From: Blautia sp.
GTDB taxonomy: Bacteria; Bacillota; Clostridia; Lachnospirales; Lachnospiraceae
Reading direction: 5' to 3'
NCBI GenBank assembly: GCA_023667395.1
Contig: JAMPAC010000001.1
Coordinates: 206,680 to 270,679, forward strand
Length of the DNA: 64,000 nt
Notes under the pieces: generated by a model
The model's database searches: none
The model's input: the letters and a program-made list of their open reading frames with translations, nothing else
What the model was told of the DNA's origin: nothing
Program-made: the position numbers and the translations under genes
In this document: piece after piece, positions 36,877 to 47,100 of the stretch
Numbering within the stretch: position 1 is the first letter of the stretch
How the letters are laid out: each line of letters starts with the position of its first letter

Positions 36877-36959
36877 ATGTTTTTCCACATAAACAGACGG
36901 GGCCTCCCCAGAGAAAGTGTATCTTTCTCCAAGGGTTGTTTTTATATGATTTTGTAATC

Positions 36960-37148
36960 TCAAAAGGAGTCGTTGTTGCTGCATCCCGGCTCAAGAGCCA
37001 CATTGAAAATCCCGACCTGCGACGTGCGATGTACCATCAAGGAATCCGTAATACCCGGAGCCATCAGCGCAACCATCGTCACAATGCAGCAGGTTTTCAG
37101 GTCAATATCCTGATGGTTCCAGTTTCCCCCGACCCGTACATCATCCAT
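36960..37148 (-). pseudogene. Possible remnant of a carboxymuconolactone decarboxylase-like gene
   Basis: A 62-codon frame contains DIDLKTCCIVTMVALMAPGITDS, which resembles the core helix of carboxymuconolactone decarboxylase-like proteins (pattern D-x-KTR-x-x-VT-x-x-AL). The family's catalytic cysteine and the flanking helices are missing and the ends do not match. No ribosome site is seen. It is most likely a decayed fragment. The rest of the 36778-37263 interval holds the apbE promoter and the symporter terminator. Confidence 0.35.
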
Positions 37149-37190
37149 GATAGTCTGTATTTATCACATGGTTTCCGCAAAGAAACCTTA

Positions 37191-37239
37191 AAAAAATATA
37201 AGTGCCGATTCAGGAACTTTCTGCCCCATCACGGCACTT
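37191..37239 (-). terminator. Terminator of the dehydrogenase/symporter operon
   Basis: On the minus strand AAGTGCCG, a 24-base loop and CGGCACTT form an 8-bp stem followed by ATATTTTTT. It lies 25 bases past the symporter stop. Confidence 0.65.
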
Positions 37240-37263
37240 ACATTATAACGATATAGCCAATAT

Positions 37264-38628
37264 TCATGATTTCTTTCCATTTTTCAGTTCTTCTACAATC
37301 TCATTATAATACTTTTTGTTCAGACGGTAGAAAAACAATACAGCTGCCGTTACAAGCCAAAGAACTCCCGGAACGGTTGTGAATGCATGCTTCATTACCG
37401 CAAGCACGGCATCATTCTGCTGCTGATTCGCCACATATCCGAATTTTCCAAGCATTCCGGCTAATAATGCAGTTCCGATTGCCATCCCGACTTTGTTGCC
37501 AAGGGAAATAAACGCATATTGAAAACCATCATTCCTTAAGCCTGTCTTCCACTGCCCATACTCTGCACAATCCGGAATAATCGCATAAATTGCCGTGTTA
37601 AACCCGGAGAAAAAGAACTGTGTTAACCCGGAAAAAATATAGAAGGCCACAGGATTCTCTTTTACACTGAACAAATACAGCACAAGCATGGAACAGCCTG
37701 TCAGCAATGCAAAGATCGATGCCGCACGTCCTTTATTGTTTGTCTTTCTAAACACCGGCTGAAAGCATGCCGCTCCTATGATTGACGGGATAATAATGCA
37801 CATGGAATAAGTTGTGTAATAAGAGGCATTCCCTTCAACATAGGTAAAATAGTAAAGGATATCCGCGTTTCTCCCATACAGGGTAAAGCCAAACAGTATC
37901 TGTCCAGCCAGCGCCAGCAGATATGGCTGGTTCTGCAAAACAGCCTTTAACTGTACTTTTATGGAAATTTTCTCCTTTTCCGGCATCTGCACAGTCTCTT
38001 TTGTCTTTGCAAAGCAGAAGAAATGACATGCCGCAAAAATACAGCCATAGATAACCGCTACCGTGAGATAACCCGTTTTGGGACTGTCTTTCCCGAATGC
38101 TGTGACAAGCGGGACTGTAATAATGTTGATAATCCCAATGGCAATCATGGCCGCTACAGAACGGGAAGTATTGATTTTCGCCCTCTCGTCAATACTCTGT
38201 GTCATTGCACCGCACAGTGTGCCATATGGAATATTTACACAGGTATAGCCTAATACCAGCAGACAATATGTAATGATCATATAAATAATCTTTGCTGTAT
38301 TTGACCAGTCCGGATGCGCCCAGAAACTCAGTACAAGGATAATTGCCGTAATCGGCGCAGCGAACAGAAGCCACGGACGATACCGTCCCCATCTTGATTT
38401 TGTCTTATCCGTAAGCCCCCCGATGATCGGATCATTGATGGCATCCCAGAACCGGGAAAAGAGCATCAGTCCCGAAACGGCTGCCATGCTGATCCCAAAC
38501 ACATCCGTATAAAATATCATCAGAAAATTGCTGACAAACATCCAGCTGAAATTACATCCCACATCCCCAAAGCCATACGCAATTTTACTGATTAAAGGTA
38601 CTCTTTCATCGTTGTTTTTGCTTCCCAT
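37264..38628 (-). CDS. GPH-family sugar:cation symporter
   Basis: 454 residues with 12 membrane helices. Typical glycoside-pentoside-hexuronide elements are YGFGDVGCNFSWMFVSNFLMIFYTDVFGI, WDAINDPIIGGLTDKTKSRWGRYRPWLL and the C-terminal DCAEYGQWKTGLRNDGFQYAF. The start follows GGGAGG at five bases. It should import a glycoside, pentoside, uronide or polyol with Na+ or H+. It follows the dehydrogenase gene by 31 bases in the same operon. Confidence 0.92.
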   Translation of the reverse strand: MGSKNNDERVPLISKIAYGFGDVGCNFSWMFVSNFLMIFYTDVFGISMAAVSGLMLFSRFWDAINDPIIGGLTDKTKSRWGRYRPWLLFAAPITAIILVLSFWAHPDWSNTAKIIYMIITYCLLVLGYTCVNIPYGTLCGAMTQSIDERAKINTSRSVAAMIAIGIINIITVPLVTAFGKDSPKTGYLTVAVIYGCIFAACHFFCFAKTKETVQMPEKEKISIKVQLKAVLQNQPYLLALAGQILFGFTLYGRNADILYYFTYVEGNASYYTTYSMCIIIPSIIGAACFQPVFRKTNNKGRAASIFALLTGCSMLVLYLFSVKENPVAFYIFSGLTQFFFSGFNTAIYAIIPDCAEYGQWKTGLRNDGFQYAFISLGNKVGMAIGTALLAGMLGKFGYVANQQQNDAVLAVMKHAFTTVPGVLWLVTAAVLFFYRLNKKYYNEIVEELKNGKKS

Positions 38629-38659
38629 ACAAACCTCCCTGTAACCGTAATCCATTATC

Positions 38660-39685
38660 CTACTCCTGCACATTGATGATAACTTTCATCGTGTTTTCCC
38701 GGTTATCATCAATATACTGATAAGCTTTCAGATAATCCCGGAATGCAAATGTCCTGGAAATTAATGGTTTCAGCAAAACCTTCCCCTCGTTTACAAGACG
38801 AATTCCATCCAGATAATCATCATGCCGGTACATCATGGTGCTTTTTATATCCAGTTCATGGTCATTGGCAACCGCAAGGTCAACCTCGGCCATTCCCGCA
38901 AAGACAGCGACCAGGACAATAACACTTCCTTTCCTTGCATATTTAATAGCCTGCCCCATTGTGACATTGTTTCCCGCGCAGTCATAGATAACGTCTGCCT
39001 TATCCGGTCCAAACGCCTCTAACATTGCCTCCCCGAAATCTTTATGCAACGTATTGACACATACATCGATGCCGCACTCTTTTGCCTTTTCCAAGCGAAG
39101 ATCGCTGACGTCCGTAATCATCACCTTTTCCGCCCCCATTCCCTTGGCTGTCTGCGCCACCAGATTCCCAATCGGTCCTGCACCAATCACAACAATATTC
39201 ATACCTGTGACATCGCCGACCTGTTTTACGCCATGCACAGCTACCGCAAGCGGCTCAATCATTGCGCCTTCCTCGAAGGACATTTCCTCCGGGATCGGTG
39301 TTACCTTGGATGCGTCTACGGCAAAAAATTCAGACGCGGTTCCTGTTGTCTGGAATCCCATTACTTTCAGTTCCTCACAGAGATTGTACTTTCCATGGCG
39401 GCAAGGATAACATTTGCCGCAATATACCTGCGGCTCGATCGTAACCTTCTGCCCAATATGAAACCCTTCTACATTCGCCCCAATTTCCGTAATCTCCCCT
39501 GAAACCTCATGTCCCTGGGTTACCGGATAAGAAGTAAAAGGATGCTTTCCATGATACACATGAATATCCGAACCACATATGCCGATATTCATGATTTTTA
39601 CCATTACCTGATCATCCTTTAACCGTGGAAGCGGCACCTCGTTAAAAATGATTTCTCCCGGCTTTGTCATGACCTGCTGTAACAT
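38660..39685 (-). CDS. Zinc-dependent medium-chain alcohol/polyol dehydrogenase
   Basis: 341 residues. Catalytic zinc ligands are Cys37 (GICGSDIH) and the His-Glu in QGHEVSGEI. Structural zinc cysteines are in VYCGKCYPCRHGKYNLC. The NAD site is VVIGAGPIGNL. It is closest to sorbitol, L-iditol, L-idonate-5 or galactitol-phosphate dehydrogenases. With the GPH symporter and the ROK regulator it forms a small sugar-acid or polyol utilisation unit. The exact substrate is not determinable here. Confidence 0.9.
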   Translation of the reverse strand: MLQQVMTKPGEIIFNEVPLPRLKDDQVMVKIMNIGICGSDIHVYHGKHPFTSYPVTQGHEVSGEITEIGANVEGFHIGQKVTIEPQVYCGKCYPCRHGKYNLCEELKVMGFQTTGTASEFFAVDASKVTPIPEEMSFEEGAMIEPLAVAVHGVKQVGDVTGMNIVVIGAGPIGNLVAQTAKGMGAEKVMITDVSDLRLEKAKECGIDVCVNTLHKDFGEAMLEAFGPDKADVIYDCAGNNVTMGQAIKYARKGSVIVLVAVFAGMAEVDLAVANDHELDIKSTMMYRHDDYLDGIRLVNEGKVLLKPLISRTFAFRDYLKAYQYIDDNRENTMKVIINVQE

Positions 39686-39705
39686 AATGATTTACCTCTC
39701 TTTCT

Positions 39706-39738
39706 TTTTATTAACTCTTTTATTAATTATTTTATTAA
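39706..39738. promoter_or_regulatory. Three TTTTATTAA direct repeats, 12-bp period (candidate ROK operator)
   Basis: TTTTATTAA occurs at 39706-39714, 39718-39726 and 39730-39738, exactly 12 bases apart. It lies between the -10 box and the start of the dehydrogenase gene. A-tract/T-tract TTTATTAA elements are common binding sites of ROK/XylR repressors, and a ROK protein is encoded next door. Confidence 0.6.
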
Positions 39739-39747
39739 AGCAATTAC

Positions 39748-39776
39748 ATTATTGCACTGACACTTCACAATGTCAA
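39748..39776 (-). promoter_or_regulatory. Promoter of the dehydrogenase/symporter operon
   Basis: On the minus strand a consensus TTGACA (39771-39776), a 17-base spacer and AATAAT (39748-39753). The direct repeats lie directly downstream, so a bound repressor would block elongation or initiation. Confidence 0.75.
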
Positions 39777-39837
39777 TACATTCTTCAAATTTCACCTTTT
39801 TTCACAAAGTTCCATTTCTGTTTTTGTTAAAATCGCA

Positions 39838-39881
39838 CAAAAAAACAGCCATTACATCACTTACCCGAATGTAATAGCTGT
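39838..39881 (-). terminator. Terminator of the ROK regulator gene
   Basis: On the minus strand ACAGCTATTACAT pairs with ATGTAATGGCTGT (one mismatch), followed by a run of seven or more T. It separates the regulator from the dehydrogenase promoter. Confidence 0.8.
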
Positions 39882-39899
39882 CTCTTTTCACTTTTCAAT

Positions 39900-40991
39900 C
39901 TATATATTTTCTATAAATCTCCAGAAAAACTGCTTCGCCACCCCCACTGCCGATGCCTCTTTCCGATAAGAACAGTTTTTCAAATAACTCAGATCACTGT
40001 CAAACAAATTATATTGAAAGATTTTCTGCCCCAGTTCAAACATATAATCAGGCAGATAACCTCCCACATCTCCTCCTAAAATAATATCCGTATCATAAGA
40101 CATCCGCAGATTAGATATTAATATCGCCAGATGTTCCAGGTATTCTTCCCATACTTTACCTGCCTCTGCATCCGTATGTATTTTTTTCATAAAATCTTCT
40201 AATTTTTCTTTCCCATCATGTGTCAGTACACTTGCCGCACAATAAGCGTCTGCACATCCAGATTTTCCACAATAACATTTTCTGCCGCCCGGCACCAGGA
40301 GCATATGTCCAAATTCGCCCGCCTTACGGTTCTGCCCGGTAAATAACTGACCGTCAATGCAGACGGCCCCGCCAAGCGTGTTATTTAAAGACAGGTAAAT
40401 GGAATTTCTTAATTTCTGCGGGTTTTCCGCCAACATTGCCGCATTTGCATCGTTTTCATAGTACACCGGCATTGCCGCAATCTGCTCAATCATTTTCAGG
40501 CTGTAATTTTCCAGATTTAACGCATGGGATTTCACAAGCACCTTTTCCCTTTGGTTAATGATTCCAGGCATGGAAATGCCAAGCCCCAGTATTTTATCCG
40601 ACGGAATTTCCGCCTCATAAAATTCTTGTAGCTTCTCTGACAATTTCGTATAGTATGTTATACTGGTGTCAAATTTCATCCGAATGCGTTCCTGCTTCAG
40701 GATTTCCCCGCACATATTAACCAGAACCATCCCAAGATGATTGGGTGTAATATCCATCCCCAAAGCATACCGATAATCACATGACAGGCCAATTTCCACT
40801 GCCTTTCGCCCTCCGGTTGATTCCCTTTCGCCTTTTTCTACGATCACTCCGTCCTCTATCAGTTCATTTACATTGGATAATATGGTGGGCATACTGATAT
40901 TCAGCTGTTTTGCTAATTCTACTTTGGAAGTATTCCCCTGATTTAACATATAGTTAAGTATTTTATACTTAGGTTTATTTATATGCAGCAT
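39900..40991 (-). CDS. ROK-family transcriptional regulator (XylR/NagC-like)
   Basis: 363 residues. The N-terminal winged helix is KYKILNYMLNQGNTSKVELAKQLNISMPTILSNVNEL. The ROK sugar-binding part has GMDITPNHLGMVLVNM, ENDANAAMLAE and the zinc motif CYCGKSGCADAYC. The start MLHINKPK follows GGAGGAG; an upstream ATG includes that site itself. It probably represses the downstream dehydrogenase/symporter operon via the TTTTATTAA repeats until a sugar ligand binds. Confidence 0.92.
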   Translation of the reverse strand: MLHINKPKYKILNYMLNQGNTSKVELAKQLNISMPTILSNVNELIEDGVIVEKGERESTGGRKAVEIGLSCDYRYALGMDITPNHLGMVLVNMCGEILKQERIRMKFDTSITYYTKLSEKLQEFYEAEIPSDKILGLGISMPGIINQREKVLVKSHALNLENYSLKMIEQIAAMPVYYENDANAAMLAENPQKLRNSIYLSLNNTLGGAVCIDGQLFTGQNRKAGEFGHMLLVPGGRKCYCGKSGCADAYCAASVLTHDGKEKLEDFMKKIHTDAEAGKVWEEYLEHLAILISNLRMSYDTDIILGGDVGGYLPDYMFELGQKIFQYNLFDSDLSYLKNCSYRKEASAVGVAKQFFWRFIENI

Positions 40992-41030
40992 AATCTCCTC
41001 CATCTACACAAAACGCTTATAGCCCACTTA

Positions 41031-41879
41031 TCAACGCCCCTTCACAGGCTCCTCCTCCCAGCCTATGATCTGGCCGGTACTGTCGATCTCAAATTCATAC
41101 TCCGTGCCGTTATAGATAATCTTGCCCTCGTATTCTATGCGTCCGTCGTCGCGATCCGTTTCAAATTCCCTGATATCGCTCTCGGACGCGCCGGGAACTT
41201 TGGCCAGCGCCAGCGCCTTGGCATCCTCGGCGGTAATGGTTCCGCCTGCGGATTGGGACTGCATATCATGCTCCGCGTCATAATCATAACTCACGATCTC
41301 TCCGCTGAAAGCATCTATTTCATAATCGTATTCTTTCAAATCAGCCGTATAAAATTCCAGTTCGTACACCTGGCGTCCGTTCTCATAATCCAGTTTATCC
41401 TCCACAAAAGTCACCTGATCGGCTGTCAGCCCGGCATGGGTCAACGCCTTTGCCTTGGCATCCTCAAGGGTGATCGTTCCTGTGCCGCTCCCTGCCGCAG
41501 GGCTGGATACAGACTGTCCCGCCCCATGGTATTCGCCCGAATGACTTTCCGAATGGTGCTCCGTGCCGGCCGCCGCAGCGCTTTCCTGTTGGTTCTCTAC
41601 GGCATCATATATATTCACTTCCGCAACCGTACCGGCAAGCACATCGATCTCGACCTGATAACGCTGGCCATCCGCCACAATATCGATCAGATAATAGTCC
41701 TTATTATCAGAGCTGACCAGATCCGCAGTGACGGAATCCGCTCCTTCAGCCGTCTTGCCGCATGTGTCCAGCGCCAGCTGTTTCGCCTGATCCGCTCCGA
41801 TATAAGACTGCTGCTCACCGCATCCCCCAAACACAAGCAATGCCAGAATCATAATCCCGGAAATATATTTCTTTTTCAT
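41031..41879 (-). CDS. Lipoprotein with three PepSY-like domains
   Basis: 282 residues. Residues 1-20 form a lipoprotein signal peptide with lipobox FGGC. The mature protein has three PepSY-like units: IGADQAKQLALD, ITLEDAKAKALTHAG and ITAEDAKALALAKV, each followed by a Y/E/D-rich hairpin such as YEFEID. A His/Ser/Gly linker (HHSESHSGEYHG) lies between the first and second. PepSY proteins often inhibit proteases or sit near the cell surface. It is divergent from the MATE gene. Confidence 0.88.
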   Translation of the reverse strand: MKKKYISGIMILALLVFGGCGEQQSYIGADQAKQLALDTCGKTAEGADSVTADLVSSDNKDYYLIDIVADGQRYQVEIDVLAGTVAEVNIYDAVENQQESAAAAGTEHHSESHSGEYHGAGQSVSSPAAGSGTGTITLEDAKAKALTHAGLTADQVTFVEDKLDYENGRQVYELEFYTADLKEYDYEIDAFSGEIVSYDYDAEHDMQSQSAGGTITAEDAKALALAKVPGASESDIREFETDRDDGRIEYEGKIIYNGTEYEFEIDSTGQIIGWEEEPVKGR

Positions 41880-42019
41880 TGACTGCTTCCTCCTTATTTT
41901 TGAACGGTAGTCCTGTCAGCGGAAAACCGGTCTTCCAAAATCCTATAGTCGGCAAAGACAAAGTATGGTATGCTGAATGTATGGATTATGGACTCAGTAT
42001 ACCACAAGGAATAAATAAA

Positions 42020-43357
42020 ATGAATCAAAATTTAACCAAAGGACCCGTGATACGTTCCATGCTGCGCTTCGCCGTCCCCATGATCCTGGGGAACCTGCTG
42101 CAGCAGTGTTATAATATCGCTGACACACTGATCGTCGGAAAATTCCTTGGTTCCAACGCATTGGCCGCCGTGGGATCTTCCTTTACGCTGATGACCTTTC
42201 TGACCTCCATCCTGCTGGGACTCTGCATGGGCAGCGGAACCGTGTTTTCCATCCGTTTCGGCGGGCAGGATGAAAAAGGGTTGAAAGAAAGTGCATACGC
42301 CTCTTTCGCGCTGGTCGCGGGGCTGACGCTCCTGCTGAATATCCTTGCTTTCGTTTCCCTGGACGGAATCCGCTACTTTCTCCGGGTACCGGCGGAGGTA
42401 TGGGGCGGTATGCGGGAATACCTGGCGGTCATCTTCTGCGGCATCACCGCTTCCTTTTTATATAATTATTTTGCATCTTTCCTGCGCGCCATAGGGAATT
42501 CCGTTGTGCCGCTGGTCTTCCTGGCGGTTTCCGCCGGACTGAATATCCTGCTGGATCTGTGGTTCGTGCTGGGACTCAATCGGGGGATTGCCGGGGCGGC
42601 GGAAGCCACCGTGATCGCACAGTATATTTCCGGCCTGGGCATTACCGCCTATGCCCTGCTTGGCTGCCCGCAGCTGAAACCTGACAGGACATGCAGGATC
42701 CGCTGGGCATGCATCAAAGAGATCGCCGGATTTTCCGTCCTCACCTGTATCCAACAGTCGATCATGAACTTGGGGATCCTGATGGTACAGGGGCTGGTCA
42801 ACAGCTTCGGCCCGACGATCATGGCTGCCTTTGCCGCCGCCGTGAAGATCGACGCGTTCGCCTATATGCCCGTGCAGGATTTTGGAAATGCATTCTCCAC
42901 TTTTATCGCCCAGAATTACGGCGCAAAAAAAGAAGACCGCATCCGTGACGGTCTGAAAGGCGCTGTCTTGCTTTCCGCAGCCTTCTGCGCTGCAGTATCC
43001 GCGCTGGTATGGATCTTTGCCCGCCCGCTGATGGAACTGTTTGTGGAATCAGGCGAGACAGCGGTGGTGACGGAGGGCATCCGTTACCTGCATATTGAAG
43101 GCGCCTTTTACTGCGGGATCGGCTGTCTGTTCCTGCTGTACGGCCTGTACCGGGCGCTGGGCAGACCGGGTATGTCCGTGGTTCTCACCGTTATTTCCCT
43201 GGGCACCCGCGTGGCGCTGGCTTATATCCTCTCCGCCATTCCCGCCTTTGGCGTGGCGGGGATCTGGTGGTCGGTTCCCATCGGCTGGTTCCTGGCGGAT
43301 ATGACCGGGATCATCTACTATATTTTCCGAAAGAACAGGCTGCTTTCCTTTACATAA
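42020..43357 (+). CDS. MATE-family efflux transporter
   Basis: 445 residues and 12 membrane helices. The opening LTKGPVIRSMLRFAVPMILGNLLQQCYNIADTLIVGKFLG and the central QQSIMNLGILMVQGLVNSFG are typical of MATE (DinF/NorM-type) proteins. The start MNQNLTKGP follows AAGGAA; a longer upstream frame extends through the divergent promoter region and is rejected. It should export drugs or metabolites using a cation gradient. It converges with the response regulator gene, ten bases apart. Confidence 0.92.
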   Translation: MNQNLTKGPVIRSMLRFAVPMILGNLLQQCYNIADTLIVGKFLGSNALAAVGSSFTLMTFLTSILLGLCMGSGTVFSIRFGGQDEKGLKESAYASFALVAGLTLLLNILAFVSLDGIRYFLRVPAEVWGGMREYLAVIFCGITASFLYNYFASFLRAIGNSVVPLVFLAVSAGLNILLDLWFVLGLNRGIAGAAEATVIAQYISGLGITAYALLGCPQLKPDRTCRIRWACIKEIAGFSVLTCIQQSIMNLGILMVQGLVNSFGPTIMAAFAAAVKIDAFAYMPVQDFGNAFSTFIAQNYGAKKEDRIRDGLKGAVLLSAAFCAAVSALVWIFARPLMELFVESGETAVVTEGIRYLHIEGAFYCGIGCLFLLYGLYRALGRPGMSVVLTVISLGTRVALAYILSAIPAFGVAGIWWSVPIGWFLADMTGIIYYIFRKNRLLSFT

Positions 43358-43367
43358 TGCCGTCTTT

Positions 43368-44126
43368 TTATGATTTGCCCAGTATTTCCTCAATCTTCCC
43401 AACCAGAATCTCCTTTACGGGAGGTTTTAAATAATAACCCGCCGGTTTTAATTCCAACACGGCGTTTATGTGATCCCTGCTGTTTACGCCAGTCAGGAAG
43501 ATAACCGGGATATCGCGGAGTTCCTCCTCCGCACGGATCATTTCCAACGTCATGCGCCCGTCGCAGACCGGCATCTCATAATCCAGCAGGATCAGGTCGG
43601 GTCGCTTTTTCCCCATGGAAGTCATGGCCTGCGCGCCGGAGATGGCAACCGAAACGTCAAAATGATCCTCCAGCATGGCTTTTACCGTGCGCAGTGTGGC
43701 GCCGTTGTCATCCACCACCAAAACATGCTTTTTCGCGGTGGCTGTCCCGTCTGTCCCGGCTTCGGCGCCTGCCCCGATCCGGCTGCAGACCGCCCGATAG
43801 ATATCCTGGTTTTCAACCGGGCGGGTCAGGTTTTCAAACTGCGTCTCCTCATAATATTTCGTAAAATAGGAGCATTCCTCTTTCGTCCCTATGGTAATAA
43901 CCGGAGTATCCGTATATTCCGTGCTCAACAGATAAAATATGGATGGATCCAGATCATATGCACCCACCAGGCTGATCAGCGCCAGATCTGGCTTTACCAC
44001 CTTCAGCATACCTTCCACGACACTTGCGTTTTCGGAACACAACTGCACATGAAAATATTCTGACAGGTAAGAATTCACATCCTTTATAATGTCGTTCAGT
44101 TTCCCGATCAGTAATATTTTTTTCAT
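43368..44126 (-). CDS. Two-receiver response regulator without output domain
   Basis: 252 residues. The N-terminal ~110 residues resemble a receiver but lack the acidic pocket and phospho-Asp (KPDLALISLVGAYDLD), so they are probably degenerate. The C-terminal receiver is complete: VLVVDDNGATLR, phospho-acceptor Asp in LILLDYEMPVCDG, the Thr in IFLTG and Lys in YYLKPP. No DNA-binding domain is present. It overlaps the hybrid kinase gene by four bases and is its likely partner. Confidence 0.88.
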   Translation of the reverse strand: MKKILLIGKLNDIIKDVNSYLSEYFHVQLCSENASVVEGMLKVVKPDLALISLVGAYDLDPSIFYLLSTEYTDTPVITIGTKEECSYFTKYYEETQFENLTRPVENQDIYRAVCSRIGAGAEAGTDGTATAKKHVLVVDDNGATLRTVKAMLEDHFDVSVAISGAQAMTSMGKKRPDLILLDYEMPVCDGRMTLEMIRAEEELRDIPVIFLTGVNSRDHINAVLELKPAGYYLKPPVKEILVGKIEEILGKS

Positions 44127-47100
44127 TGTTTGCTCGCTTTCTGTCCGGAAAGCTGTTTTATGATCGTCTGAACATAATCCTCAGTCTGTTCCGAATCCAA
44201 ATTTTCCACCGCCGCTTTCAACAGATCCACATTTTTCTGCACCTCGTCTTTATACCGGTATGTACAGATCAGCTTCATCTTTTCATCGGCCTCGTCGATA
44301 TCCATATCCTGCATGGCAATGCGGAGCATCTCCAGCAGCGCGCAGATAATGGAACCATCCTCCATCTCCGCCTTTTCCTCCGGCGCTTTTATCCCGAATA
44401 CGCCTGTCAGCTTTTCCCTGTAACCGTTCCATTCCGCCAGAAAGATCGGATGCATGCTGTGAATGGTTTCCGACTGTTCCTCCCTTGCCGCATCCTCAAG
44501 CGCTTTCGCCATTCCCGCAAGGGGAACAATGCCCACTGTGGCAGCCAGGCTTTTCATGGCATGTACCTGGATGCGGTAAGGTGAAAAATCTCCAGCGGCG
44601 CAGATGTCCTGATAGCAGGCTGCCAGCTTTTCAGCCGCCGTCGGTATCTGCTCATAAAACGCTTCCACCGTATCCTGCAGCAGGTTCCTATCGGACAAAT
44701 GCAGCCACGCGTAATTCCAGTCCAGTCCCTCCACCATCGGAAGCTGTTCCAGGTCAGGCTTTCCTGCGGTCATTTCCGCAGATTCCATGGAAACTGTCCG
44801 TTCCGCTGCTTTCACCAATTCCTCCGGAAGATAGTCCCGCAGCATTTTCTCCAGCTTCTCTGAAACGATTGGCTTCGACAGATAATCATTAAAGCCGCTT
44901 GCCAGATACCGCTCCCTTGCGCCGGAGATCGCATTTGCCGTTAAGGCTATCACTGGCGTATTCCTGCAGGGATTCCCAGAATCCGCCCGCATCCTTTTCA
45001 GCGTTTCCAGGCCGTCCATCTCCGGCATCATGTGATCCAAAAAGATTATGTCAAAATGTTTCTGTTTTGTCAACTCAAGACATTTCGCGCCGCTTTCCGC
45101 CTCCGTGATCTTTACCTGCGTCTGATTCAGCAGGTTGCCGAATACCTTGCGGTTGACCGCATTGTCGTCCACCACCAGCACTTCGGCATCCGGCGCCGTA
45201 AAGGCCGCCGCATACGTATAATCCGCAGCCAGCTGCTGCACATTCCGTTCGAAATCCCCGATCGGCTTATCTTCCACAATGTCCTGTTCCAGATAGAAGA
45301 AAAACCTGGAACCTTTTCCATAGACGCTCTCCACCTGCAGACGGCTCCCCATCATCTGCAGCAGCTGGAGGGTGATACTCATGCCCAGACCGGTTCCCTC
45401 GATATTGCGGTTCCTCTCTTCCTCGATCCTCTCAAATTCCGCATAAAGCTTTGGCAGGTCTTCCTCCCTGATTCCGATCCCCGTGTCCTCTATCTCAAAG
45501 TACAGCGTTACTCTTCCATTTTCTTTCTTTTCCCTGCGGACGCGGAACCAGATGTCGCCTTCTTTCGTGTATTTTACCGCGTTGGTCAGGATGTTCGTAA
45601 GCACCTGGCGGATCCTTACGTCATCCCCGTGCAAAGTGCAGGGAATCCCACGGTCAGCCTCCACATGGAACCGCAGATCCTTACTTTTCATCCGCATCTC
45701 CGTCATATTTGCCAGGTCGTGGATCATGCTGCTCACATCATAATCGGCGGGGATGATCTCCATTTTCCCGGATTCTATCTTGGAGAGATCCAAAATGTCG
45801 TTGACAATCGACAGGAGCGACTGTCCAGCCGTAAAAATATCCATGGCATATTCCCGGATCTTCGTTTCCCGGGCTTCCCTTAAGATCATTTCGTCCATGC
45901 CCAGTACCGCATTGATGGGGGTTCGGATCTCATGCGACATATTGGCAAGGAATTTCCCTTTCGCCTCACTTGCGGCGAGAGCTTTCCGGGCGCTTTCCTC
46001 CGCCTCCTTTTTATAATCCCGCGCGACGCGGATGATGTGACATCCCGCAAGGACAAATAGAAACAGGGTCATGGCGTACTGGCTGTTTTTTACGCTTCCC
46101 CATATGCTGAGCGATTTGTCCGCCCTTACAGCCGCCAGTTCCCCCGCCAACAGTATCATGCCGATGACGGCCATAAGCCAATGTACCTTTTCCCCGATTG
46201 TCACAGCCTCTTTTATGAACAAAAAGATGCCTGCCACTATGACCATCCGGAACAGCAGAGCCGTAATCCATGCCATATCGGCCAGGTCATATACATTGCA
46301 TACCTGCAAGATCAACTGGACAAACACATTCAGATTTGCAGCTGCGAACATGATCATAAAAAATCTGGTATAAGCCTTTTTCAGATTTTTTTCCAGGTAC
46401 AGCAGCAAAAATATGGGGATCAACATGATAAAAAGATACTGCCCTATGGAGTAGATCGCTTTCGCCCCGTACAGGACGCTCAGCATTTCCGTCCGAACCA
46501 GATAATACAGTCCGGTGTCTATGCCCAACGCGGCCAGCCAGAATACGCCGTATGTCCTTTGGCTGGTCAGCATGCATACAACCCCCAGGATCACAAACAC
46601 CACAGTACAGACCAGTATGACAATGCAACAGAAAAAGTTTTCCAGATTATTTTCGATCAAACGCAGGATCGCGGTATCTCTCTGGGATACGGTCACCCTG
46701 CTCAATGTAGCGGCAGCATTTTCATAGGAAGATGTGAGTTCGATCCGCAGGATTCCGTCCCCTATATGGTCGGGCAGATCCACGAAATTGATCCTGTTAC
46801 CCGGCGATTTACCGAACATGCGCTGATTCTCAACGCCATACTGATAGATGACGCTGTCGTTCAGGCTTACACGCACTGTGGATTCCGTGGAATAAAAAAT
46901 CATTGTAAGCCCCGCATATTCCTGCGGAACCGTATTCTGGAACACTATCATCTCATCAGATGCGCTTGTGCCCTCATAGGGAAGGGTTACGGCAGCGCCT
47001 GCGTCTTCCTTTTCGCCAGTTTCCGGGTCTGACTTTATATGCAGTTCTCCCGACAACGGAACCTCAGACAACTCTCCCGGCGCATCCCCGCCACCCGGCT

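Noticed and set aside
36870-37256. A 128-codon plus-strand frame in the apbE-symporter gap
   Set aside because: No ribosome site or domain; it runs over the apbE promoter and the symporter terminator.
45032-45883. A 283-codon open frame on the plus strand inside the hybrid kinase
   Set aside because: Antisense to the HisKA, ATPase and receiver domains, which are unmistakable on the minus strand.
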